From the NCBI RefSeq assembly GCF_001648475.1, contig NZ_LXSQ01000012.1, forward strand, positions 120,080-184,079: 64,000 nt of DNA. Reading direction: 5' to 3'. The position numbers and the translations under genes were made by a program. The notes below the pieces were generated by a model, which searched no databases, was not told the DNA's origin, and saw only the letters and a program-made list of their open reading frames with translations. This document shows, one piece after another, positions 7,163 through 15,687 of this stretch (position 1 is the stretch's first letter; every line of letters begins with the position of its first letter). This stretch comes from Eikenella halliae. Lineage in GTDB: Bacteria; Pseudomonadota; Gammaproteobacteria; Burkholderiales; Neisseriaceae.

Positions 7163-8719
7163 ATGACCTCATCCAGCCAACGCCCAGCCGATTCTTCCCA
7201 TACCGACGGCCAAACGCCGCCGCGGCGCGCGTGGGCGGGCTATACCGACCGCCGCGCCATCGCCATGCTGTTGCTCGGTTTTGCGGCGGGGATTCCGATT
7301 TTGCTGATTTTCTCCAGCCTCTCGCTGTGGCTCACCGAAGCCGGCGTCGACCGCGCCACGGTGACCATGTTCAGCTGGGCGGCATTGGGCTATTCCTTCA
7401 AATTTATCTGGGCGCCCTTAATCGATGCGCTGCCGCTGCCGTGGCTCACGCGCCGTTTCGGGCAGCGGCGCGGCTGGCTGCTGCTGGCGCAGGGGCTGAT
7501 TATCGCCGCGATTTTGGCGATGGCCGCGCTCAATCCGGCCAATGCGGCGGTGTTGCCGTGGATGGCGGCAGCGGCGGTGTTGCTCGGCTTTTCTTCGGCC
7601 ACGCAGGACGTGGTGATTGATGCCTACCGCATCGAAAGCGCGCCGGGCGATGCGGCGATGCAGTCGGTGATGTCGGCCACTTATACGGCGGGCTACCGCG
7701 TGGGCATGATTGTGGCCGGGGCGGGCGCGTTGTGGCTGGCCAGCGGCTTCGGCTCGGAAAAGGGGCATTATCTGTATGCCGCCTGGCGCAACACTTATTG
7801 GCTGATGGCGGCCACCATGGGCGCCGGCGTGCTCACCACGCTGTGGGTGGCCGAGCCTGCGGTAAAACGCGAACGGCCGGCCGGCTTGGCGCTGGGCGAC
7901 AATGCGCGGCTGGTGGGCTTGTTTGTGTGCGCGGTAGCAGCCTTTGTGCTGGTGTTCCGCTGGGCTGGCGGGTGGCTACCTGAAAACCAAGGGCCGCTGC
8001 TTTCCCTGTTGTGGGAAGGCGCTCGGCTTTCGGCGGCGCTGATGGCGGCGGTGCTGACGGGTCGGCTGTTGGTGTTGCTGGGGCTGGTGCGCGGCGAAGT
8101 GGTGCGGCAGACTTGGGTGTTGCCGCTGGCCGATTTTTTCCAACGCTACGGCCGCCATGCCGCGCTGCTGTTGGCCTTAATCGGGCTATACCGCATTTCG
8201 GATATTGTGGCCGGGGTGATTGCCAATGTGTTTTATGCCGATATGGGCTTCAGCAAAGACGAGATTGCCGGGGCGGTGAAAACCTTCGGCGTGCTGATGT
8301 CGATTGCCGGCGGCTTCTTCGGCGGCCTCTTGGCGCAGCGGTTTGCCGTGATGCGCATGATGATGCTCGGCGCCGTGCTGGCTTCGGCCACCAATTTGCT
8401 GTTTATCCTGCTGTTTTGGCAGGGGCACAACCTGCCCTTCCTCTATTTGGCCGTGGCCTTCGACAATCTGGCGGGCGGCTTGGCCAGCGCCGTGTTCGTG
8501 GCCTTCCTCTCCTCGCTCACCAGCATCCGGTTTACCGCCGTGCAATACGCCCTGTTCAGCTCGCTGATGACGCTCCTGCCCAAAACGCTGGGCGGCTATT
8601 CCGGCAGCATCGTGAACCAAATCGGCTACGACGGCTTTTTCCTCTTCACCGCGCTTCTGGGCCTGCCGGTGCTCGGCCTGGTGTGGCTGGTGGGGCGCAA
8701 GCTGCCGCTGCAGGGGTAG
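7163..8719 (+). CDS. ampG: AmpG-family muropeptide permease
   Basis: A 518-residue major-facilitator transporter with about 12-14 membrane segments that imports GlcNAc-anhydroMurNAc muropeptides for cell-wall recycling. Recognised by the AmpG signature: LLLGFAAGIPILLIFSSLSL at the start, WAALGYSFKFIWAPLIDALP, then SSATQDVVIDAYRIE and later DNLAGGLASAVFVAFLSSLT. Slightly longer than E. coli AmpG (491), with a hydrophilic N-terminal extension of about 35 residues. The ATG at 7163 was preferred over 7046 because the upstream frame overlaps a probable TATAAT box (7118-7123) and has no conserved sequence. Confidence 0.93.
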   Translation: MTSSSQRPADSSHTDGQTPPRRAWAGYTDRRAIAMLLLGFAAGIPILLIFSSLSLWLTEAGVDRATVTMFSWAALGYSFKFIWAPLIDALPLPWLTRRFGQRRGWLLLAQGLIIAAILAMAALNPANAAVLPWMAAAAVLLGFSSATQDVVIDAYRIESAPGDAAMQSVMSATYTAGYRVGMIVAGAGALWLASGFGSEKGHYLYAAWRNTYWLMAATMGAGVLTTLWVAEPAVKRERPAGLALGDNARLVGLFVCAVAAFVLVFRWAGGWLPENQGPLLSLLWEGARLSAALMAAVLTGRLLVLLGLVRGEVVRQTWVLPLADFFQRYGRHAALLLALIGLYRISDIVAGVIANVFYADMGFSKDEIAGAVKTFGVLMSIAGGFFGGLLAQRFAVMRMMMLGAVLASATNLLFILLFWQGHNLPFLYLAVAFDNLAGGLASAVFVAFLSSLTSIRFTAVQYALFSSLMTLLPKTLGGYSGSIVNQIGYDGFFLFTALLGLPVLGLVWLVGRKLPLQG

Positions 8720-8794
8720 GTTTTCAGGTAGCCTCAAGCAGGGCAGAAAGGCTACCTGAAAATCGAAATCCCAACGAAACCAATCTTGATTGAC

Positions 8795-8918
8795 TATAGT
8801 GAATTAACAAAAACCAGTACAGCGTTGCCTCGTCTTGCCGTACTGGTTTTTGTTAATCCACTATATTTGTACTGTCTGCGGCTCGTCGCCTTGTCCCGAC
8901 TTTTGTTAATTCACTATA
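8795..8918. mobile_element. Correia-like miniature element, composite copy
   Basis: Runs from TATAGTGAATTAAC to GTTAATTCACTATA, the inverted ends of the Correia-type miniature elements in this window. About midway (near 8841-8867) there is an extra inner end, TGGTTTTTGTTAATCCACTATA, so this copy looks like a truncated element followed by the right half of another. It is about 124 bp against 104-106 bp for the simple copies. Confidence 0.85.
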
Positions 8919-9026
8919 AAAATATTGATACAAAACAAGCCGTAACCTTCCCATGTAGACACGCCGCCCGCCTTTTGGTGTAGACTGCGCGCCACCCAGC
9001 GTTTTTATTCTTAGGAGCAACTCATT

Positions 9027-9791
9027 ATGCTGAAAAATATTCTTACCGCCGCCGTATTGTCCGCCCTGCTCGGCGCCTGTGCCGCCACCGGCAGCGGCGA
9101 AGCCTTCCCCGCCCGTGCCGACCAGCTGTCTGCCCGCACCGAACAGGCAGCAGCCGCCGTGCGCCAGCGCGAAGCCAAGGAAAACATCATCGCCTACTAC
9201 GATGCCGACGGCGATGTCGCCGAACGCCCGATGAAAGGCGGCTACTACCGCGTGCTGCTCGGCCGCACTGCCGAAGGCCGCGCCGTAGTGCAGGATTTCT
9301 ACCAAGACAGCCGCACCAAGCAAATCAACCCCGTGGTTATCGGTAAAGACAGCGAGCTGAAAAACTTCAGTTCCGATGTGATTGAAGGCTTGGTGGTGTG
9401 GTACACCCCAGAAGGCCGCCTGACCAATTTTTCTGAAATGCACAACGGCAAACGGCTGCGTGCAGGTATGTATGGCGAAAACGGCCAGCTGGCTGTGAGC
9501 ATTGTGGGCGAGCCCGATGTGAAAGACACGCCCTTCGAACTGAGGGGTTTCTATGAAAACGGCAAACCGATGTTCGATATTATCCACAACCACACCGACA
9601 ACGGCATAGTGCGCACCTACTATTACGCCAACGGCAACAAGCTGATGCAGCAGAGCGTGGGCAAAGAAGATGCCGCTAAAAACGAATATTGGAAAGAAGA
9701 CGGCAGCAGCGCCACGGCAGAAGAAGTGCAAACCCAGATACGCGAAGCTTTTCAACGCATGAACTATCTGATAAGCAAACACCTGCGCTAA
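9027..9791 (+). CDS. Putative outer-membrane lipoprotein, paralogue of the one at 41332
   Basis: A 254-residue protein with a lipoprotein signal peptide (LLGAC; lipidated Cys 18). The body has no recognised enzyme domain, but it shares a clear core with the lipoprotein at 41332-42219: GGYYR-VLG, VVQDFYQDS, then KNFSSDV..LVVW and a YENGKPM motif. The short D-NGK-like repeats recall MORN-type repeat proteins in other Gram-negatives, which is only a loose resemblance. A probable ribosome site AGGAG precedes the start. Function unknown; expected at the inner face of the outer membrane or exposed. Confidence 0.8.
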   Translation: MLKNILTAAVLSALLGACAATGSGEAFPARADQLSARTEQAAAAVRQREAKENIIAYYDADGDVAERPMKGGYYRVLLGRTAEGRAVVQDFYQDSRTKQINPVVIGKDSELKNFSSDVIEGLVVWYTPEGRLTNFSEMHNGKRLRAGMYGENGQLAVSIVGEPDVKDTPFELRGFYENGKPMFDIIHNHTDNGIVRTYYYANGNKLMQQSVGKEDAAKNEYWKEDGSSATAEEVQTQIREAFQRMNYLISKHLR

Positions 9792-9942
9792 GCCGGCGCA
9801 AGCTGTAACAGGCTACCTGAAAATTTCAGCTCCGCAGAACGTGCAGAGCCTGTTTGCAGGTAGCCTTTGTTTTGGCCGCGGCAAGTGCCCTTTGCCGAAA
9901 ATTTCGGTATCATGCAGCCTCTTCCCGTTTTTAGGAAAACTT

Positions 9943-11253
9943 ATGTTCCGTTCATTGCTTGTGGCCGCCGTGCTGGCGGCTTCTGTGGTGCCGGCGGCGG
10001 CAGAAACGCAGTCGCGCGTGCTGGCCAATGGTATGAAAGTGATTGTGCGCGAAGACCACCGCGCGCCGGTGGCGGTTACGCAGTTGTGGTTTAAGGTGGG
10101 CAGTGCCGACGAGCACACAGGCAAAACCGGCCTGAGCCACGCCTTGGAGCACATGATGTTTAAAGGCACGCCCACCGTGCCCGCCGGCGAATTCAGCCGC
10201 CGCATTTCCGCACTGGGCGGCAGCGACAACGCCTTCACTTCGCGCAACGAAACCGTGTATCACCAAGAATTTGCCGTGGGCAGCCTGCCGCAGGTGCTGG
10301 AGCTGGAAGCCGACCGCATGGTGAACCTGAATTTCAGCGATGCTGATTTTGAAAACGAAATGAAGGTGATCCGCGAAGAGCGCCGCCTCACCACGGATAA
10401 CGACCCCGACGGCAAAATGTGGGAGCAGATTAATCTGAATGCCTATGCCAAGCCGGAAAACCGCGCGCCGGTTATCGGCTATGAGGCGGATTTGCACACG
10501 CTCAAGCCGGAAGATTTGCGCCAGTGGTACCGCGCCTGGTATGCGCCGCACAACGCCACGCTGGTGATTGTGGGCGACGTGAAAGCGGGCGAAGTGCTGA
10601 ATAACGTGGAAAAACTGTTCGGCCGCCTGCCCGATCATCCGCTGCCCGCGCGCAACGATCTAACCGAGCCGCCGCAAACGGCCAACCGCTCTGCCCGCTC
10701 TACCGCGCCGGTAAGCTCGCCGGTGGTGGGTTTGGCCATTCAGGTGCCCGCCCTGCGCAAAGTGGACGACAATCTGCCCTATGCGCTGAATATGTTGGCC
10801 GATGTGCTCGACGGCAGTATGTCTGCCCGCATCGAGCGCAATCTGGTGCGCGGCCGCAAAGTCGCTGTGGAAGCCTCGCTGGGCTACGATATGCTCACCC
10901 GCTCGCCGGATGTGCTGCTATTTAGCGGTACGCCCGCGCCGAATGTGAAGCCCGAGCAGCTCACGGCAGCGTTTTTGAACGAAGTGCGGCAGATTGCCGA
11001 GCACGGCGTAAGCGAAGATGAATTGGCACGCGTGCGCAACCGCAGCCTGGCCGCGCGCGAGTTTGGCAAAGATTCGATGGAAACCCAGGCCACCAACATC
11101 GGCTCGCTGGAATCGGCCGGCTTCTCCTACACGGATGAAGACGAAATCCGCCGCCGCCGCTTGGCCGTGAGCGCCGAAGAAGTGCGCGAGGCCGCCCGCT
11201 GGCTCCTCACGCAGAAACACACCACCGTGGTGCTGTATCCCGAATCCAAGTAA
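9943..11253 (+). CDS. Periplasmic M16 zinc peptidase, active subunit
   Basis: A 436-residue protein with a signal peptide (about residues 1-20) and an M16B (pitrilysin/insulinase-clan) fold of two half-domains. The inverted zinc motif HALEH (His66, Glu69, His70) is intact and a glutamate pair in VIREERR (about 145-146) offers the third ligand. It is followed 129 bases later by a second M16 gene without the zinc motif, so the two likely form a heterodimer, as known for bacterial M16B pairs. Substrate unknown. The start at 9943 has a TTAGGAAAA site; the longer frame from 9841 reads through the preceding uptake sequence. Confidence 0.92.
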   Translation: MFRSLLVAAVLAASVVPAAAETQSRVLANGMKVIVREDHRAPVAVTQLWFKVGSADEHTGKTGLSHALEHMMFKGTPTVPAGEFSRRISALGGSDNAFTSRNETVYHQEFAVGSLPQVLELEADRMVNLNFSDADFENEMKVIREERRLTTDNDPDGKMWEQINLNAYAKPENRAPVIGYEADLHTLKPEDLRQWYRAWYAPHNATLVIVGDVKAGEVLNNVEKLFGRLPDHPLPARNDLTEPPQTANRSARSTAPVSSPVVGLAIQVPALRKVDDNLPYALNMLADVLDGSMSARIERNLVRGRKVAVEASLGYDMLTRSPDVLLFSGTPAPNVKPEQLTAAFLNEVRQIAEHGVSEDELARVRNRSLAAREFGKDSMETQATNIGSLESAGFSYTDEDEIRRRRLAVSAEEVREAARWLLTQKHTTVVLYPESK

Positions 11254-11382
11254 GCGGCAAAGGCTACCTGAAAACGTAGGAGTATTTTTCAGGTAGCCTT
11301 CCGGTTCTAAATTAAACAGGCTACCTGAAAGCGCCCGCTTCAGCGCAGCCCAAACCGTATCCAAATTTAGGAGTGAATCCCC

Positions 11383-12723
11383 ATGAAACCCCTGTTCCGC
11401 ACCCTGCTGCTGGCCTGCCTGCTGCCCGCCGCCGCGCTGGCCGAGAATATTCCGATTCAGCGCTGGCAAACCGCCGAGGGCACCAAAGTGCTGCTGGTGG
11501 AGCGGCATGAAAACCCGATTGTCGATATCGACGTGGCCTTCGATGCCGGTAGCAGCCGCGACAGCGCCGACAAAATCGGCGTAGCCGATTTTGCCGCCGG
11601 CCTGGCCGACACCGGCACCAAAAGCCTGGGCGAAGAAGCCCTGCTCCAGCGCGTGGCCGATTTGGCCGTGAGCCTTTCCAGCTACAACACCGCCGACACC
11701 TCCGGTGTGCGCCTGCGCAGCCTCTCCAAGCCGGATATCCTCAACCCCGCCCTCGGCCTGATGCGCGACGTATTGGTTGAACCCCGTTTCGATCCCGCCG
11801 TGCTCAAACGCGAGCAAGACCGCGCGGTGGAAACCCTCAAGCAAAACCGTACCCAGCCCGATTTCCTCGCCTCCGTGGCCAACACCCGGCAGGTGTACCC
11901 CACCCATCCCTACGGCTATTCCGCCCGCACCAGCGAGCAAACCATCCGCCGCATCACCCCTGCCGACCTGCACCGCTTCCACCGGCAATATTTCACCCGC
12001 CGCAACGCCGTGGTGGCGATTGTGGGCGATGTCAGCCGCAGCCAGGCCGAAGCAATCGTGAGCAAACTCACCGGCGACCTGCCCGCCGGCCAAGCCCTGC
12101 CGCCCCTGCCCGAAGCCGCCCATGGCGCGGCTAAAACCCAAACCCTGCCGCACAGCGGCACCCAGGCGCACATCGTGTTGGGCATGCCCCTCCTCACCCC
12201 GAATGACCCCGACTACTACGCCTTAGCCGTGGGCAACTACATCCTCGGCGGCGGCAGTTTCGACAGCCGGCTGATGAAAGTATTGCGCGACCAACACGGC
12301 TACACCTACGGCGCCTCCTCCCGCCTCACCCCCCTGCGCGCCCGAGGCCCGCTCACTATTTCCTTCGCCACCGAAAAATCCCGTGCCGCCGCCGCCCTGG
12401 CCGACACGCAGAAAGTGTTGCAGGAATTCGCCGCCAACGGCCCCACCGAAGCCGAGCTGGCGCAGGCCAAGGCCAGCCTCGTGGGCAGCTTCCCCCTGCG
12501 CTTCGACACCAATGCCGAACTGTTGGGCTACCTAAAACTCATCGGCCTCTACAACCTGCCCGACGACTACCTCAGCCGCTACCCGGCAGCCGTTTCCCGC
12601 TTAAGCGCCGAAGAAGTGAAAGCCGCCTGGCAGCGCCGCGTAACCGGCCTGCACACCACCGTGGTCGGCATGCCCCAAGCCGGCAAACCCGCCGCCCGCC
12701 GCAGCAACGGCAGAAGGCGTTAG
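11383..12723 (+). CDS. Periplasmic M16-like protein, inactive partner subunit
   Basis: A 446-residue protein with a signal peptide (cleaved near Ala-Leu-Ala, residue about 20) and the same M16 fold as the upstream gene. At the place of the HxxEH zinc motif it has VADFAAGLAD, so it cannot bind zinc there. It keeps the C-domain motif RDQHGYTYGA, with the Arg and Tyr that grip the substrate in M16 enzymes. That division, one subunit with zinc and the other with the R/Y motif, is the known architecture of heterodimeric M16B peptidases. AGGAG lies just ahead of the start. The C-terminus ends in a basic tail (RRSNGRRR). Confidence 0.9.
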   Translation: MKPLFRTLLLACLLPAAALAENIPIQRWQTAEGTKVLLVERHENPIVDIDVAFDAGSSRDSADKIGVADFAAGLADTGTKSLGEEALLQRVADLAVSLSSYNTADTSGVRLRSLSKPDILNPALGLMRDVLVEPRFDPAVLKREQDRAVETLKQNRTQPDFLASVANTRQVYPTHPYGYSARTSEQTIRRITPADLHRFHRQYFTRRNAVVAIVGDVSRSQAEAIVSKLTGDLPAGQALPPLPEAAHGAAKTQTLPHSGTQAHIVLGMPLLTPNDPDYYALAVGNYILGGGSFDSRLMKVLRDQHGYTYGASSRLTPLRARGPLTISFATEKSRAAAALADTQKVLQEFAANGPTEAELAQAKASLVGSFPLRFDTNAELLGYLKLIGLYNLPDDYLSRYPAAVSRLSAEEVKAAWQRRVTGLHTTVVGMPQAGKPAARRSNGRRR

Positions 12724-12760
12724 GCACAATCCGCCTGATTGATCCGGGCGTGGGCAAACC

Positions 12761-12795
12761 AAAAGGCTACCTGAAAGTTTCAGGTAGCCTTTTTG
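12761..12795 (+). terminator. Uptake-sequence hairpin terminator after M16 pair
   Basis: AAAAGGCTACCTGAAA, one base, then TTTCAGGTAGCCTTTTT: a tight palindrome ending in five T. Confidence 0.75.
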
Positions 12796-12838
12796 GTGTG
12801 AGATTTTGCATGGGCAACACATGCCCAAGCTTCATGGA

Positions 12839-12944
12839 TATAGTGAATTAAATTTAAACCAGTACAGCGTTGGCTCGCCTTGCCGTACTATTTGTACTGT
12901 CTGCGGCTCGCCGCCTTGTCCTGATTTAAATTTAATCCACTATA
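12839..12944. mobile_element. Correia-like miniature element
   Basis: 106 bp, from TATAGTGAATTAAATTTAAA to TTTAAATTTAATCCACTATA, with GCGTTGGCTCGCCTTGCC and CTGTCTGCGGCTCGCCGCC inside. This matches the ends and core of the short Correia repeat of Neisseria; TA flanks are part of the ends. Confidence 0.9.
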
Positions 12945-12968
12945 GATTTTCAGGTAGCCTCTCCGTGA

Positions 12969-13649
12969 TTATTTGTTGGCCGGTGCGCCGTAGTATCGCA
13001 GGATACGTTCGATATTACTTCTGGCGGCAGCGCAATACTGCCGAGAGACAGGCCGGTTTCGTGCTTCTTCAGCAAGCGACAGCATGGCCTTTTCATCAAC
13101 CACGTTTGGACAGTTTCGCTCCATATAGGTCTGATCAATTCGATAGGCAATCATTTCAAGTTGCGTTTCAACTTGCCGTTGTTGTTGAGGGCTGAGACAA
13201 CGAGATATATAAACTGCCAAATCAGCAGTATCACGCATATAGCTATGGCATTGCTGCTGGGAGGCTGGAGGGGGAGCTTCCGCACCATAACGAGCCAATT
13301 TGCGCTCTACTTCGTTTTTGGTGGACAGACAATATTGCCTGTCTGGGTCAAGCGGATGCCTTTTTAAAATAGCTAGGGTTTCTTCTTCACTGACCATGTT
13401 GCTCTGATTACATCCAGCTGTTCGCATTTCTTGACCGATGTTGCTTACAGCTAGGGAGTAACGTTCCCGCCCTTCCGGCCACACCCCTCTGCTGACACAC
13501 GTTATTCCATACTGATAGGCACTATTAAGCAACGACATGTCATTCATGTAATTCAGACATTGCTGTTTTGTAGCCTGCGGTACGGGGGCGGTATTGGCTA
13601 AACCGGGGAGAAGGGTAACTATGAGCAGGATAGTAAGACGAAGATTCAT
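12969..13649 (-). CDS. Secreted cysteine-rich protein with two tandem domains
   Basis: A 226-residue protein with a signal peptide (about residues 1-20, hydrophobic LTILLIVTLLPGLA). The mature part is two copies of one ~100-residue domain, each with four Cys in matching places: 31, 51, 80, 107 and 134, 151, 180, 206. Both start QQC..YM and end with QYC followed by an amphipathic helix and RYYGA or ARYGA. The pattern suggests two disulfides per domain in the periplasm. No known family was recognised. The frame continues upstream to 14036 but overlaps other genes; the ATG at 13649 starts the signal peptide. It follows the aryl-polyene-type block on the same strand. Confidence 0.78.
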   Translation of the reverse strand: MNLRLTILLIVTLLPGLANTAPVPQATKQQCLNYMNDMSLLNSAYQYGITCVSRGVWPEGRERYSLAVSNIGQEMRTAGCNQSNMVSEEETLAILKRHPLDPDRQYCLSTKNEVERKLARYGAEAPPPASQQQCHSYMRDTADLAVYISRCLSPQQQRQVETQLEMIAYRIDQTYMERNCPNVVDEKAMLSLAEEARNRPVSRQYCAAARSNIERILRYYGAPANK

Positions 13650-13723
13650 TAGATTTTCTGATAGGGTAGTCACGGTTGAGAGAGGGCTACCTGAAATATT
13701 TTTCAGGTAACCTTTGTGTGGCT

Positions 13724-14263
13724 TTACAACTTCAACACCCACTTGCGGTAGGCGAATTCGCCGCCCATCAGGATACCCATCAGGATGTAGGCGATGATGC
13801 CGGTGTAGACTGCCCACCAGCGGTATTGTTCGAGCAGCACGAGCAGGGCGGCGAGGCTGCCGTTGAGGGCGAAAAAGCCGCACCAGATTTGGGTAACGCG
13901 GCGGGTGTAGGCCACGCCTTCGGGCGGGAGGTCGGGGTGTTGCAGGCGGGCGAGGCGTTCGATGATGCTTTGTTTTTGCGTGAGGCTGAGGCCGAACAGC
14001 AGCAACAGCAGACCGTTTACCCATACGGGATACCAATACATGCTGCCGGGTCGCTTCACAAGGAGGATGGCGGCGAAGAAGGCGGCCACCAGCAAGGAAA
14101 CGCGCCGCTGGCCGGGATCGCGCTGCATGGCGGCGCGGGTGAGCCAGAGCAGGAGCATGAAACCGGCCAGCGGATAAAACCAGCCCTGCTCGCGGCCGTA
14201 ATACCAGAGCAGAGGATAGAGTACGCTCAAGATGCCGAGCAGGATTTTGGCGGCGGTTTTCAC
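13724..14263 (-). CDS. Membrane protein of aryl-polyene-type cluster (COG4648)
   Basis: A 179-residue inner-membrane protein with five or six hydrophobic segments (first LLGILSVLYPLLWYYG, last YTGIIAYILMGILMGGEFAYR). The last segment, GEFAYRKW, and the order of neighbours match the COG4648 membrane protein regularly found beside the acyl carrier proteins of aryl-polyene and related fatty-acid-like clusters. Its exact function is not known. The start overlaps the stop of the upstream acyl carrier protein by four bases, which indicates translational coupling. Confidence 0.72.
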   Translation of the reverse strand: MKTAAKILLGILSVLYPLLWYYGREQGWFYPLAGFMLLLWLTRAAMQRDPGQRRVSLLVAAFFAAILLVKRPGSMYWYPVWVNGLLLLLFGLSLTQKQSIIERLARLQHPDLPPEGVAYTRRVTQIWCGFFALNGSLAALLVLLEQYRWWAVYTGIIAYILMGILMGGEFAYRKWVLKL

Positions 14264-14520
14264 GCTTCGGGCTTGGCTTCTTGGTAGAGCTTGGACACAG
14301 CGGCCACGATGTCGTCGATGGTGCGGACGTTGCGGAAGTCGTCGGCTTGGAGTTTGTAGCCGGTTTGGCGTTTGATTTGGTCGAGCAGGTCGATGGCGTC
14401 GATGCTGTCGATTTCGAGGTCTTCGTAGAGGTTGGTGCTGCCGGTTACGTTGCTGGTGTCGATTTCAAACATGTTTTCCAGTATGTCGAACAGGAAGGCG
14501 CGGATTTCGGTTTCGGTCAT
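14260..14520 (-). CDS. Acyl carrier protein (second of the pair)
   Basis: An 86-residue acidic four-helix protein with the phosphopantetheine site DLEIDSIDAIDL (the Ser of DS is modified). It carries the growing acyl/polyene chain or primer. In aryl-polyene clusters two non-identical acyl carrier proteins occur in tandem, as here. RBS AGGAAC precedes the start. Its GYKLQADDFRNVRTIDDIV C-terminal helix-4 region is typical. It differs clearly from a housekeeping AcpP (the DSLD motif is DSID here). Confidence 0.9.
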   Translation of the reverse strand: MTETEIRAFLFDILENMFEIDTSNVTGSTNLYEDLEIDSIDAIDLLDQIKRQTGYKLQADDFRNVRTIDDIVAAVSKLYQEAKPEA

Positions 14521-14651
14521 AGGTGTTCCTTAAATGATAGGTGGCGGCCGGGCAGGCATGCCCGGCCTATGTTTCAGGTAGCCTGCTACCTTTGGCTTGG
14601 CGGAAGCCCGCTGCACTTGCTTTCAGGTAGCCTTTGGCAAACGGCTTGGGC

Positions 14652-14912
14652 TTAGGCGCGGTGTTTCTGCACAAAGGCGGCGAGTGTGGACACATTGGCG
14701 AAGCTGTCGCGCAACTCCTGGCTTTCGCCGTCGAGCTGGAAGCCGAAGTGTTTTTGCACGGCCAGGCCGAGTTCGAGTGCGTCTACGGAATCCAGCCCGA
14801 GGCCGCTGTCGCCGAACAGGGCTTCTTCGTCGCCGATGTCGGCGGGAGTGAGGTCTTCCAGGCCGAGGCTGTCGATAATCAGTTGTTTGATTTCTTGTTT
14901 CAAATCAGTCAT
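14652..14912 (-). CDS. Acyl carrier protein (first of the pair)
   Basis: An 86-residue acyl carrier protein with the attachment motif GLGLDSVDALEL. The frame can start earlier (14930), but the ATG at 14912 aligns with its neighbour's N-terminus and has GAAAGAAG eight bases upstream. The upstream acyltransferase stop lies inside the start region, so the two are coupled. Together with the second carrier protein (14260-14520) it forms the usual tandem pair of aryl-polyene loci. Confidence 0.88.
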   Translation of the reverse strand: MTDLKQEIKQLIIDSLGLEDLTPADIGDEEALFGDSGLGLDSVDALELGLAVQKHFGFQLDGESQELRDSFANVSTLAAFVQKHRA

Positions 14913-15687
14913 TTTTGTAGCTTCTTTCATTGAAGTATTGTTGCAGGTGGTCGTTGAGGCGGCGGGCGGCGATGGGCAGGGGGTGTTTGTTTAACCAATC
15001 CTGCGGGTTGATGTCGTCGCCGACGATAAAGCGGTAGGCCGGTTTTTGCAGCGGGATTTTGTACCACGGCTGGCCTTTTTTGAAGTTCGGCGGCTGCATT
15101 TTGATCACCACGGGGGTGATGACCTGCGCACTTCTGAGGCCGATAGACACTGCGCCGCGATGAAATTTCACCACGCCGTCCCAGCCGGTGCGCGTACCTT
15201 CGGGAAATACTAACAGGCATTGCTGCTGTAAAACTTCGTGCACTGCATCGACAAAATCCAAATCTTCCTGATTGGGCAGGTAGCCGCAGGCGCGAATTTG
15301 CCCGGCCATGGCCGGATTGCGCTGCAAATCGGCTTTCACGATGCAGTTGGCTTCGGGCACGCGGCCGAGCAGGAACACCACATCAAGCAGCGAGGGATGG
15401 TTGGCCAAAATCAGCTGGCCGGGGCGGCCGAGCCGCTCGAAGCCTTCAAATTCCGCGCTCAAAATGCCGGAGCGCATCAAATAATAGCTAAACCACAGCC
15501 AAGTGCGCGTCACCATGCGCCGCGCCTGCTTTTGCTGCGCCAAATCGGGCGAGCGGCGCAGCAGCCAGGGTAGCAGCACGATTTGCAGCAGCACGCCGAA
15601 CACGCCGAAAAACACGAAGCCCAGCCCGGTGGCCAGCAATCGCCACAGGCGGTTAAGGCGGGCGCTTAGGGGGTAAGCCACTGCCAT
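14905..15687 (-). CDS. Lysophospholipid-acyltransferase-like protein (aryl-polyene locus)
   Basis: A 260-residue membrane-bound acyltransferase of the PlsC superfamily, with an N-terminal membrane segment, the catalytic NHPSLLD (H-x4-D) and the FPEGTR motif. In aryl-polyene clusters this enzyme is thought to attach the polyene chain to its lipid anchor; in isolation it could be an ordinary phospholipid acyltransferase. The longest frame starts at 15768, but the ATG at 15687, which overlaps the end of the upstream gene by 22 bases, begins the membrane segment. Confidence 0.82.
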   Translation of the reverse strand: MAVAYPLSARLNRLWRLLATGLGFVFFGVFGVLLQIVLLPWLLRRSPDLAQQKQARRMVTRTWLWFSYYLMRSGILSAEFEGFERLGRPGQLILANHPSLLDVVFLLGRVPEANCIVKADLQRNPAMAGQIRACGYLPNQEDLDFVDAVHEVLQQQCLLVFPEGTRTGWDGVVKFHRGAVSIGLRSAQVITPVVIKMQPPNFKKGQPWYKIPLQKPAYRFIVGDDINPQDWLNKHPLPIAARRLNDHLQQYFNERSYKND

